Positions 53,544-61,861 of a stretch of 64,000 bases of DNA are shown one piece after another. The notes beneath the pieces were generated by a model, which had not been told where the DNA came from, did no database searches, and saw nothing but the letters and a program-made list of their open reading frames with translations. The stretch comes from Mariniphaga sediminis. GTDB lineage: Bacteria > Bacteroidota > Bacteroidia > Bacteroidales > Prolixibacteraceae. Position 1 is the first letter of the stretch. Each line of letters begins with the position of its first letter. The DNA is taken from assembly GCF_003573545.1 (NCBI RefSeq), contig NZ_QWET01000018.1:1-64000 (forward strand), read 5' to 3'. The translations under genes and the position numbers were made by a program.

Positions 53544-55628
53544 ATGACTAGCGAAAATAGAAGGCAATTTCTTCAGAAGTTTGGGTTTATTTCTCTTGCT
53601 GCCGGTGTAAGCAGCTTCCCTATGGCAACCATTGGATATCCTTCAGATTCTTTCATTGAAACTGAAAAAAGTGGGCTTGCATCTTTGTTGCCCGGTGAAA
53701 TATTTTCGGTACTGAATATAGATAGTTCAGAGCTTGCAAAAGTAAAAGAAGTTTTAAATAAGAAAGGATACGACGCTGCATTGGCAGAATTACTCAAGTA
53801 CTATAGAATCCGTTACCCGAAACCTGCCGAAGTGGCCAAAAGTTCCTCAAGTGGTTCTGATAAAGTTTCAGCTTCAATATCCAGAGCAAATAATATAGAG
53901 AAGCATATTTTTCAATGGGGACCATACGACGCTGCAGATTATGGCTCTAATATCGATTGGGCGGCAGATCCTGCTGGTGATATTGAATGGGTCGCATCAG
54001 TCTATCGTTTTTACTGGGCGAATGATTTGGTAAATGCATATTTGGAAACTGGCGATGAAAGGTATGCCAGCATTTTTGTTGAATTGACAACAGACTGGAT
54101 AGGCAAACACCCGCTGGAGAAAACAATTGATATTGTTCATCCTGTATATAAGGCGGGTGTATATGGTTCTGCTGGTTGGAAAGGATATCCCTGGCTTGAT
54201 CTTCAGACCGGCATCAGGGCCACTAATATTTGTAAGGGGTTTCGGACTTTTGTACATACTAAGGCTTTTACACCAAGTTTTTTAGCAATGCTGATTGCCA
54301 GTTTATATGACCATCAGCTAAAAACAGAAAAGATGCCAATGAATAAAGTTCATAATAAGGCTATTTTTGAACAACGTGGTTTTTTTAATGTTATGTACAC
54401 CCTTCCTGAATATAAAGACAGGGAAAAGTGGCTGGATACAGGTATTGAACTTACAAGTAAATACTTGTTGGCCCAAACTACTGCAGATGGGGTTCAGCGT
54501 GAATGGTGCGGAGGATATCATACGGGAGTTTACAATGACGCACTTGAAATAGAGAACCGAACGGAGGCTTTGGGGCGTAAAATGCCATTGGTTTTTCAGA
54601 ATCGGATAAAATTAATGGCGGATCATTTTTTCGGTATCTCGACACCAGATCTGGGATTTCCTATGTTTGGAGATACATCCAGAAATGTACAGGCATCTGG
54701 TGACCGAAAGTCGTTGCCTTTATACGACAGATTGTTGGAAGCGAGTGAAAAGTTTAATGATCCAAAATATAAAGCTTTGGCCGACCTGGATATTCAGCAG
54801 TTGCCTTCAAACGGGAGTACCGCTTTTTCAGAATCCGGACTTTATGCTATGAGAAATAAATGGACACCTGATCAGGTATACATGGCTTTACATTGTTCTC
54901 CACCGGCATTCAGCTCTCACGATACGCCTGATAACGGAACTTTTGAAATCTATGGCTATGGACGTTGGTTAATGCCAGATACAGGATTTTATACTTATGG
55001 CAATAATCTTAAAGCCAGGGCATGGCATCGGCAAACAAAAGTTCATGCAACATTGACTTTAAATGGGGAAGATACAATGATTTCCGGACGCAAGTTATTG
55101 TGGAATAGCAGTGAAGATGCAGATGTTTTGTGTGTTGAAAATCATTCTTACCGATTTTTTCTGCATCGTCGGACAGTATGGTTTTTGGGAAAAAAGAGTG
55201 ATGTTCCATTCTTTGTTATTCTTGATGAAGCAATTGGCGACGGAAAAGGTGATATCGCTATTCATTTTCCAATCGCACCTGGACCAGTAACCCTGGATAA
55301 TGCCATGGGACGTATTACAACAGGGTTTGACGACTCGAATCTTATGATTCAGGTAGTTGGTCAAAAGCCGATTAGTTTAGAGAAAGAGGAAGGCTGGTAT
55401 TCGAAGAAATATGGTGAAAGAGAGAAACGGACTTCCGTATCTGCTGTTTACAAAGGGCAGGGGCCTTTTGCTTTTGTGTCAGTTTTAGTTCCGCATAAAG
55501 GGAAAAAGTATCCGGATTGTCGGCTTATTACAGATCTTGCTTCACTTTATGCTGGAGGTGATCCGGTAGAATTGGAAGTGGAGGTGGACGGGAAGAAATG
55601 GACATTGGAACGAAAATTACATGGTTGA
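53544..55628 (+). CDS. Heparinase II/III-type polysaccharide lyase, Tat-type leader
   Basis: The 694-residue protein has a twin-arginine leader (ENRRQFLQKFGF) and an all-alpha toroid domain: YDAALAELLKYYRIRYP, FYWANDLVNAYLETGDERYASIF, MPMNKVHNKAIFEQRGFF. A beta-sandwich follows with AFSSHDTPDNGTFEIYGYGRWLMPDTGFYTYG and HRQTKVHATLTLNG. The His/Asn segment near residue 275 and the Tyr/His segments in the sheet domain are where catalytic residues lie in this superfamily. It should cleave a uronate-containing polysaccharide by beta-elimination; heparin, alginate or another target cannot be chosen from sequence. Confidence 0.85.
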   Translation: MTSENRRQFLQKFGFISLAAGVSSFPMATIGYPSDSFIETEKSGLASLLPGEIFSVLNIDSSELAKVKEVLNKKGYDAALAELLKYYRIRYPKPAEVAKSSSSGSDKVSASISRANNIEKHIFQWGPYDAADYGSNIDWAADPAGDIEWVASVYRFYWANDLVNAYLETGDERYASIFVELTTDWIGKHPLEKTIDIVHPVYKAGVYGSAGWKGYPWLDLQTGIRATNICKGFRTFVHTKAFTPSFLAMLIASLYDHQLKTEKMPMNKVHNKAIFEQRGFFNVMYTLPEYKDREKWLDTGIELTSKYLLAQTTADGVQREWCGGYHTGVYNDALEIENRTEALGRKMPLVFQNRIKLMADHFFGISTPDLGFPMFGDTSRNVQASGDRKSLPLYDRLLEASEKFNDPKYKALADLDIQQLPSNGSTAFSESGLYAMRNKWTPDQVYMALHCSPPAFSSHDTPDNGTFEIYGYGRWLMPDTGFYTYGNNLKARAWHRQTKVHATLTLNGEDTMISGRKLLWNSSEDADVLCVENHSYRFFLHRRTVWFLGKKSDVPFFVILDEAIGDGKGDIAIHFPIAPGPVTLDNAMGRITTGFDDSNLMIQVVGQKPISLEKEEGWYSKKYGEREKRTSVSAVYKGQGPFAFVSVLVPHKGKKYPDCRLITDLASLYAGGDPVELEVEVDGKKWTLERKLHG

Positions 55629-55680
55629 AAAGGTCTGAGTTTATACAGAAGAAAATGGCAATAATAAAAAATATAAAATA

Positions 55681-58077
55681 ATGCGACTTCTTGTTTTTTT
55701 AACGGTGTCAGTTCTGCTATCATCTACACTCTCATGCACTTATGAAGATGATAATGTGCAATTGGGCGAATGGACTCCAAAAGCTGGGGGGTGTGGAGGC
55801 ATTTTTTTTTATGCCGATGAAGGTCCGTTGGTAATTGAAATAGAAAAACAGGACTTGAATAAAACCAAATCCTCAACGGCATTACGTGCAATTTTTGTTG
55901 GCCCTGATCGTAAGTTAATTCAGGATTTATGGATTCCTGATGATAATATACCACAGGGAGGGGGAACAGGCCCGGCACAGTCATTAATATTAAACGCAGA
56001 GGTAGAGCATCCTGGTGTTTATGCCGTAATGATTACTGTCGCAAATGATCGGTATGGAGAGAATATCATTTGGCGATTCAGAACGAGTTGTAAAAAGTAT
56101 ATGATTGAAACTTCCAGGGGACATCGTGATCAGCACCATGAAGAACCCATTGTTTTGCACGATGCTGAAAGAGAGGCTGATTTGTGCTTTTTACCCCCCG
56201 ATAATACGTTTAGTATTTTAGCGACTAACTTAGCTGATGATGTAGAATCATTGGAATTAAAAGATGCTCAAAATCGTCAAATAGCCGTTATCAGTGTAAA
56301 AAACGATACCGCATTTTATACTGTTGATGAGGGGACTCGGCTTGCAACTCCGTGGAAGTTGCATTTTGAAAAGGCGCAAAGTAAGGTGCAAATACAAGGA
56401 GTGACCAAATGGAGTGTTGGTGATGAGTCAAACTACTTTCACCAATTTCCCAATGGCGCATTTTGGACTCCATCGTCTGAAAGCTGGTTTTCAGTTCAGA
56501 GCAATCGATGGTTACTTACTCCGCATAACAGAACTATTTTTGGTGATCAGGGAGAAAAAAAATCAATTTCCTTTAAAGTGCACAATAATGGGATTAAGGC
56601 AAATCAAATTACGTTAGAGCTTGAATTCCCAAATCAGAAATGGGATATTCAACTGTCAGAGGAAAAAGTTGATCTGGCTCCGAATGAAGAAAAAGAGATA
56701 ACGCTTAACTGGATAGCAGAAAAGGTTGATCAGGTTGTACACCTGCGGGCAACTTGCGATGATTATTCAACCTACTCAACATTATATGCCAAAGCAGGAA
56801 GAATCCCGACAGATTCCCATATCGATATTCCATTGGTACTTAAACCTTATTTTCAAGAGCATGAGCAATATGGCTATTTGCCAGATTATCCTTTAGATAA
56901 TCAACCATACTTTAATATTGACAACAGACCTTTTGTTCGTACGGAAGATGGCGTATTTTCCTTAAAAAATGAGAAATGGGACAATGTACAAGTTGGATCG
57001 CCAAATGGGTCAATTATTGCTTTTGGTGCTGATGGCGATGTGTATACATTGGCAAAAAAGAATGACCAGGCAGTTTTGTTACACTCACAAGACGGAGGGA
57101 AAAGTTTTACTTCTTATGATATTCCTGGGAGTTCCCCAACCTCGCGTTTTGATATAGAGCAATTTTCAGGGCATAATATACCTGCTGGCCCTCCTCCGGT
57201 AACAAGATATACCCAAAGGGGAGCAGATAAAAACCACTTTTGGCGAAGGCATGGTGATTTGGAGCTTTTAATCCCTAAAAAGGGTAGTAATGGAATTGAA
57301 TGGAAAGAATCAATATTAATATCTGAAAAGTGTCTGGGGGTATCTTCACATTCCGGGATCCCTTCGTCATTAGTTTCTCTCGGTTCAAAAATTTTTATTG
57401 TTTGGGGTGAAGTGTCTGATCCCGAGGTGAGCAAAGAAATAATTCCGGGAGTACCTGTTTACGTTACCTCTTATGACATAGCTACAGGCAAGTTGGAAAA
57501 ACCCATATTGGTTGGTTATGGAGCACCTCCTAATGATGTACATAATATTCCGGGAATTACATTGGACAGCAAAGGGTTCTTACATGTATTAACAGGTACA
57601 CATGGTAGACCATTTAATTATACAAGGTCAATTGAACCTGGAAATATAAATGGAGGTTGGACTGAGGCGGAGCCTGTAATGGATGTTAAAGGTTCACAAT
57701 CTAGTCAAACTTATTTGGGATTAGTTACAGGTAAAGATAATACCCTGCATTTGGCTTTCCGTCTATGGCGTTATAATACAGATTATTTTCCAAATAATTA
57801 TTTTGCATCATTAGCGTACATGTCTAAAAAACCGGGTGAACCTTGGTCCGAACCAGTACTTTTAGTTGTAGCTCCTTTTTCCAGTTATAGTGTCTATCGG
57901 CATCGTTTTACTATTGACCGTTTAGGTAGATTGTATTTGTCATTTGATTATTGGTCAACTTATTGGTTTTATAGGAATGATAAAAAAGATCGTAAAAGAA
58001 CTTTGCTAATGTCACCAGATGGAGGTTTATCCTGGAAACTGGCAGATAATAAAGATTTAAAAACAGAAATCAGATAA
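55681..58077 (+). CDS. BNR-repeat beta-propeller lipoprotein, candidate polysaccharide lyase
   Basis: The 798-residue protein has a leader ending TLSC (Cys19) with acidic residues after it, an N-terminal beta-sandwich region (to about residue 390) and a C-terminal propeller with Asp-box-like turns (HSQDGGKSFTSYDI and MSPDGGLSWKLADN). The segment PPNDVHNIPGITLDSKGFLHVLTGTHGRPFNYTRS matches the BNR_4 pattern found in PL24/PL25-like lyases, where paired His residues are catalytic. It starts 52 bp after the heparinase-type gene. Lyase activity is inference. Confidence 0.7.
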   Translation: MRLLVFLTVSVLLSSTLSCTYEDDNVQLGEWTPKAGGCGGIFFYADEGPLVIEIEKQDLNKTKSSTALRAIFVGPDRKLIQDLWIPDDNIPQGGGTGPAQSLILNAEVEHPGVYAVMITVANDRYGENIIWRFRTSCKKYMIETSRGHRDQHHEEPIVLHDAEREADLCFLPPDNTFSILATNLADDVESLELKDAQNRQIAVISVKNDTAFYTVDEGTRLATPWKLHFEKAQSKVQIQGVTKWSVGDESNYFHQFPNGAFWTPSSESWFSVQSNRWLLTPHNRTIFGDQGEKKSISFKVHNNGIKANQITLELEFPNQKWDIQLSEEKVDLAPNEEKEITLNWIAEKVDQVVHLRATCDDYSTYSTLYAKAGRIPTDSHIDIPLVLKPYFQEHEQYGYLPDYPLDNQPYFNIDNRPFVRTEDGVFSLKNEKWDNVQVGSPNGSIIAFGADGDVYTLAKKNDQAVLLHSQDGGKSFTSYDIPGSSPTSRFDIEQFSGHNIPAGPPPVTRYTQRGADKNHFWRRHGDLELLIPKKGSNGIEWKESILISEKCLGVSSHSGIPSSLVSLGSKIFIVWGEVSDPEVSKEIIPGVPVYVTSYDIATGKLEKPILVGYGAPPNDVHNIPGITLDSKGFLHVLTGTHGRPFNYTRSIEPGNINGGWTEAEPVMDVKGSQSSQTYLGLVTGKDNTLHLAFRLWRYNTDYFPNNYFASLAYMSKKPGEPWSEPVLLVVAPFSSYSVYRHRFTIDRLGRLYLSFDYWSTYWFYRNDKKDRKRTLLMSPDGGLSWKLADNKDLKTEIR

Positions 58078-58302
58078 ATAACAGGCTTTAGGTCGCTTCA
58101 AAACAAAATATCAATTTTGAATATAATCTCTTTTGGAAAGCCCATGAATAATAAATAAAATAATCATTGGGTATTAATCCATGTTATAGCTGATTATTAG
58201 CATAATTGATGCGATGAATTACTCCATAGATTATTTATAATTATTCGGTTGAATTGATCTATACTATTGTCCGCATATTTATATTACAAGATAAAGAACA
58301 TG

Positions 58303-58325
58303 ATGTGTGCCCGCACATATCTTTG
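58303..58325 (+). promoter_or_regulatory. Operator-like palindrome with -7-like box, copy 1
   Basis: ATGTGTGCCCGCACAT (58303-58318) is an imperfect palindrome with TGTG-CCCG-CACA at its core. It overlaps by one base TATCTTTG (58318-58325), an exact TAnnTTTG -7 match. No good -33 TTTG was seen. This would place a repressor or activator directly on the promoter. Confidence 0.45.
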
Positions 58326-58410
58326 TGTTTTATAACATTTTTTTGAAATGGTCCGTTTTTTAAGTTCTTGAATTATAATCAATAATAATTTCTTCTTATC
58401 TGTATGAATT

Positions 58411-58443
58411 AAAATAAATGTGTGCGCACACACATTTATTTTG
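58411..58443 (+). promoter_or_regulatory. Operator-like palindrome, copy 2
   Basis: AAAATAAATGTGTG (58411-58424) and CACACATTTATTTT (58429-58442) are perfect 14-base inverted arms around CGCA, with the perfect palindrome TGTGCGCACA inside. The core has TGTG-TGCG-CACA, like copy 1, and is followed by TTATTTTGTGTTTGAT, similar to TATCTTTGTGTTTTAT after copy 1. The two centres are about 116 bases apart. Confidence 0.5.
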
Positions 58444-58570
58444 TGTTTGATTATCATTTACATAGATTTGCGATGGCTTACGGAGCTATAAAGTCTACTT
58501 AAGAACAAAGTTCTATTAGCTCTTTCTTCAAAATGGTGAAAAAGAATAATACTTTTAAAAATAAGTTATA

Positions 58571-59605
58571 ATGATTGACAGACGTAAATTTATAAAGACC
58601 GGTGCACTCGCCGGCATAGGGATTTCAATGGTAAATAGTAGTATGGCAGCCACCATGTCTTCGTTTGCTTCTCCAGGGAAAAAAGTGGGTATCATTGGTT
58701 TGGATACTTCTCACAGTATTGCTTTCACCAAGGCATTAAACGCAGCGGATGCCGGTGACACTTTCTACGGATACAAAGTAGTTGCTGCTTATCCTCAAGG
58801 CAGTTTGGATATCCAATCTTCCGTTGAACGTATCGAAGGTTACACCAAGCAGATGCAGGAGATGGGTGTTGCCATAACCGGCTCTATAGAAGAGTTGTTA
58901 ACAAAAGTCGATGTGGTTTTGCTCGAAACTAATGACGGACGTCGGCACCTGGAGCAGGCTTTGCCTGTTTTAAAGGCGGGTAAACGTGTGTTTATTGATA
59001 AACCAATGGCCGCCTCCCTTGCTGATGCCATGGTTATTTTTGATGCTGCCAACCAGTACGGTCTTCCAATTTTCTCTGCTTCATCGCTCCGCTATATTCA
59101 GGGAATGGATGAGGTTAAAAGCGGTGCTGTTGGGAAAGTCCTCGGAGCTGAAACTTACAGTCCGTCCAAAATAGAAAAAACACATCCTGACTTGTTCTGG
59201 TATGGAATACATGGCGTAGAGGCCCTTTTTACAGCTATGGGAACTGGCTGTAAAACAGTAACCCGGGCACATACTCCCGGTGCTGATGTGGTGGTAGGAA
59301 CCTGGGAAGGTGGCCGCATTGGAACTTTCAGGGGGATTAGGGAAGGAAGTTCAGGCTATGGCGGATCTGTTTTCGGAGAAAAAGCCATTAAAAAGCTGGG
59401 GTCTTATAATGGGTACAACCCATTGTTAAAAGATATTGTTAAATATTTTGAGACAGGAGAAGTTCCTGTTACTCCGGAAGAAACACTCGAAATCCTTGCT
59501 TTTATGGAAGCCGCAGATGAGAGTAAGAAGAAGGGGGGAAAACCGGTTTCTGTTGAGAAGATTATGGAAAAAGCAAAAAAGGAAAGCAGAAAATATAAAT
59601 TTTAA
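58571..59605 (+). CDS. Tat-exported Gfo/Idh/MocA-like protein with altered nucleotide loop (PUL2)
   Basis: The 344-residue protein has a twin-arginine leader (IDRRKFIKTGALAG). It has a Gfo/Idh/MocA domain whose nucleotide loop reads GIIGLDTSHSIAF instead of the usual GxGxxG. The catalytic EKP motif reads DKP (VFIDKPMAASLADA). Later segments include FWYGIHGVEALFTAMGTGCKTV, the sheet-domain His. The GLDTSHS variant I recall as typical of a subfamily often found in PULs. Whether it still binds NAD(P) is unclear. Confidence 0.82.
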   Translation: MIDRRKFIKTGALAGIGISMVNSSMAATMSSFASPGKKVGIIGLDTSHSIAFTKALNAADAGDTFYGYKVVAAYPQGSLDIQSSVERIEGYTKQMQEMGVAITGSIEELLTKVDVVLLETNDGRRHLEQALPVLKAGKRVFIDKPMAASLADAMVIFDAANQYGLPIFSASSLRYIQGMDEVKSGAVGKVLGAETYSPSKIEKTHPDLFWYGIHGVEALFTAMGTGCKTVTRAHTPGADVVVGTWEGGRIGTFRGIREGSSGYGGSVFGEKAIKKLGSYNGYNPLLKDIVKYFETGEVPVTPEETLEILAFMEAADESKKKGGKPVSVEKIMEKAKKESRKYKF

Positions 59606-59670
59606 GAAAGGAGAAACAAGCCATAAGTAAAAATAATATTTAGAATAAAATTTTTATATTGGCGAGCTTT

Positions 59671-59708
59671 CTGTCTGACCACAAATAAGCCAGGCAGGTA
59701 TATTTTTT
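59671..59708 (+). terminator. Weak hairpin with T run between the Gfo and DoxX genes
   Basis: CTGTCTG (59671-59677) pairs with CAGGCAG (59691-59697), one G-T pair, 13-base loop, and a run of six T follows at 59703-59708. The stem is short, so readthrough is likely. It lies in the 127-bp gap between the Gfo-like and DoxX genes. Confidence 0.35.
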
Positions 59709-59732
59709 CTGGAAAACAAACAATTTAGAAAT

Positions 59733-60218
59733 ATGAAAAATACTTATTCCAATCTGCAGCTTACAGCATTGGTATTATTACGTTTTCTGGTGGGGTGGCA
59801 TATTTTGTATGAAGGTGTTGCCAAGCTGCTCAACCCGGATTGGACCTCCGCTGGTTTCCTAAGCCAGTCCAAATGGATACTTTCCGGATTTGCAGACTGG
59901 GTTACTTCCAACAGCGGGGTCCTGGCCGCAGCCGATTTTCTAAACACCTGGGGGTTGATTGCCATCGGATTGGGCTTGCTGCTGGGACTTTTTTCAAGGG
60001 TAGCCGCCGTGGCGGGGGCAGCCCTGGTTTTTGTTTACTATCTTAACAGTCCTCCGTTAGTTGGTATAGAATATACATTACCAATGGAGGGGAGTAACCT
60101 TGTAGTAAATAAAACACTCATTGAGGCCGGAGCATTGTGTGTACTGGCTTTGTTTCCCACCAGCAAAATATTTGGTCTTGATGCCTTTTGGGCGGGAAGA
60201 AATAAAAAAAGCAAGTAG
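59733..60218 (+). CDS. DoxX/DoxD-like membrane protein
   Basis: The 161-residue inner-membrane protein has four hydrophobic segments. The N-terminal ALVLLRFLVGWHILYEGVAKL is the DoxX/DoxD start, and GLIAIGLGLLLGLFSRVAAVAGAALVFVYYL follows. Related proteins include the small subunit of thiosulfate:quinone oxidoreductase, so a quinone-linked electron-transfer role is possible, but most DoxX proteins are uncharacterised. Its position between two Tat-type Gfo/Idh/MocA genes (10 bp to the second) suggests a functional link. Confidence 0.85.
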   Translation: MKNTYSNLQLTALVLLRFLVGWHILYEGVAKLLNPDWTSAGFLSQSKWILSGFADWVTSNSGVLAAADFLNTWGLIAIGLGLLLGLFSRVAAVAGAALVFVYYLNSPPLVGIEYTLPMEGSNLVVNKTLIEAGALCVLALFPTSKIFGLDAFWAGRNKKSK

Positions 60219-60228
60219 GAGAAATAAA

Positions 60229-61836
60229 ATGAAGGAAGACATGAACGCAGAAAAAAAGAATAACCTCTCCGGAGAAGGAAAAGCAAACGGACAGGGCGAA
60301 GGGATGCCACGCCGTACTGTTTTAAAAGCGTTGGCTGGGCTACCGGTGGCAGGGGTCCTTGGTTTTGAAATTCTGAAGAAAAAAAATTACGATATCAATA
60401 AAAGAAGCTCAGTAGTAAAAGAACTGGGGTTGGATTCAATAGATTTTCCCATGTCGGATTACGGCACGAAAAAACATTCGGGTGATTTAATCCGGGTGGG
60501 GATTATTGGATTCGGTACCCGGGCCGTTCAGCTGGCCAGTGCACTGGGTTTTAAACATCCTGACGAAGTAAAAAGCAGTCAGCAAAACAATACGTTGGCA
60601 GCGTGGTTGGAGCAGGAATACCTGAATGTAGCTATAACCGGTATCTGCGATGTGTTTGATATGCATGCCGAAAAGGGATTGGCCACGGCTGCAAACGAAA
60701 TTCGTCCCGGCGGGAAGGATGCACCGAAGTTACCGGTAAAACGTTACCGGACTTACCGGGAAATGCTTGATGATAAAGAGATTGATGCGGTTATCATAGC
60801 TACACCCGACCACCACCATGCCCGCTTTGCCACCGAAGCAGCAAGGGCGGGCAAACATGTTTATTGCGAAAAAAGCCCGGCGTTGCATGAGGACGAATTA
60901 AACGAACTTTACGCCACTGTAAAAAGTAGCAATGTTGTTTACCAGTTGGGCCACCAAATAACCCAGAGTATTGTTTTCCAGCAGGCTAAAGAAGTTATCA
61001 AAAGAAACTTATTGGGTAAAATTACCCTGGTGGAAACGACATCAAACCGTAACACGGCGAGTGGTGCCTGGATAAGACACCTTGATGCCAACGGAAACCT
61101 GAAACCGGGAAGTGAAGATACCATTGATTGGAAAGAATGGCTTGGAACTGCTCCGTATGTTCCGTTCAGCATCGACCGGTATTACAGTTGGACTAAATGG
61201 TTCGATTACGACCATGGGATGATTGGGCAGTTATTTACCCATGAGTTTGATGCAGTAAACCAACTGTTACATATTGGCATTCCAAAATCGGCCTCTTCTT
61301 CAGGAGGAATTTATTACTGGAAAGACAACCGCGATATGCCCGACTCATTACATTGTGTTTTTGAGTACCCGCAGCACGATTTGACATTGCTTTACAGCGG
61401 GAACCTGGCATCGAGCCGCGGAAGGGGAAGAGTGTTTATGGGGCATGATGCTTCAATGGAACTCGGGAACAATGCCATCATTACGGCCGACAGAAACTCA
61501 ACGCGTTATGCCGATGCCATAAAGTCCGGGATTATTGAGACCGGGTCGCCAATGATTTCTTTTAATCCCGAAGCCGGGCAAATAGACGCAGTAACATCGG
61601 CCTCGGAAAAATATTATGCATCGAGGGGACTGACCACAACAACCATTAACGGCCGCAGGGTGGATGTAACGCACCTACACCTGCGCGAGTGGCTGAGCTG
61701 CATCCGGAACGGAGGTACACCAAGCGCTAACATTGAAATGGCTTTTCAGGAAGGAATAACATGTATCATGGCGCATAAATCATACATCGAAAAGAGAACG
61801 GTGGAGTGGGATGAAGTAAACCGGAAAATAGTCTGA
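60229..61836 (+). CDS. Gfo/Idh/MocA oxidoreductase with Tat-type membrane anchor (PUL2)
   Basis: The ATG at 60229 was chosen because AGGAG lies just upstream and the longer frame overlaps doxX. The 535-residue protein has an unusual hydrophilic N-terminus of about 25 residues. A Tat-type segment (MPRRTVLKALAGLPVAGVLGFEILKKK) with no clear cleavage site follows, so it may remain as an anchor. Then come the nucleotide loop (VGIIGFGTRAVQLA), IIATPDHHHARFA, and the catalytic segment YCEKSPALHED, where Ser replaces the Pro of EKP. The sheet domain has GMIGQLFTHEFDAVNQLL. It should oxidise or reduce a sugar on the outer side of the inner membrane. Confidence 0.88.
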   Translation: MKEDMNAEKKNNLSGEGKANGQGEGMPRRTVLKALAGLPVAGVLGFEILKKKNYDINKRSSVVKELGLDSIDFPMSDYGTKKHSGDLIRVGIIGFGTRAVQLASALGFKHPDEVKSSQQNNTLAAWLEQEYLNVAITGICDVFDMHAEKGLATAANEIRPGGKDAPKLPVKRYRTYREMLDDKEIDAVIIATPDHHHARFATEAARAGKHVYCEKSPALHEDELNELYATVKSSNVVYQLGHQITQSIVFQQAKEVIKRNLLGKITLVETTSNRNTASGAWIRHLDANGNLKPGSEDTIDWKEWLGTAPYVPFSIDRYYSWTKWFDYDHGMIGQLFTHEFDAVNQLLHIGIPKSASSSGGIYYWKDNRDMPDSLHCVFEYPQHDLTLLYSGNLASSRGRGRVFMGHDASMELGNNAIITADRNSTRYADAIKSGIIETGSPMISFNPEAGQIDAVTSASEKYYASRGLTTTTINGRRVDVTHLHLREWLSCIRNGGTPSANIEMAFQEGITCIMAHKSYIEKRTVEWDEVNRKIV

Positions 61837-61861
61837 TTTTTAAAAAATAAACCAATAGCTG

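Larger units (their letters stand above)
58078..58570. other. 493-bp regulatory gap inside PUL2
   Basis: No gene fits. It is AT-rich and contains two related palindromic elements (listed separately), each followed by a TTTGTGTTT- or TTTTGTGTTT-like string. It separates the lyase genes from the Gfo-DoxX-Gfo-esterase block, so that block may have its own promoter. Confidence 0.6.

Noticed and set aside
59606-59732. A small gene between the Gfo-like and doxX genes
   Set aside because: No frame has a start with a ribosome site; only a weak hairpin is visible.
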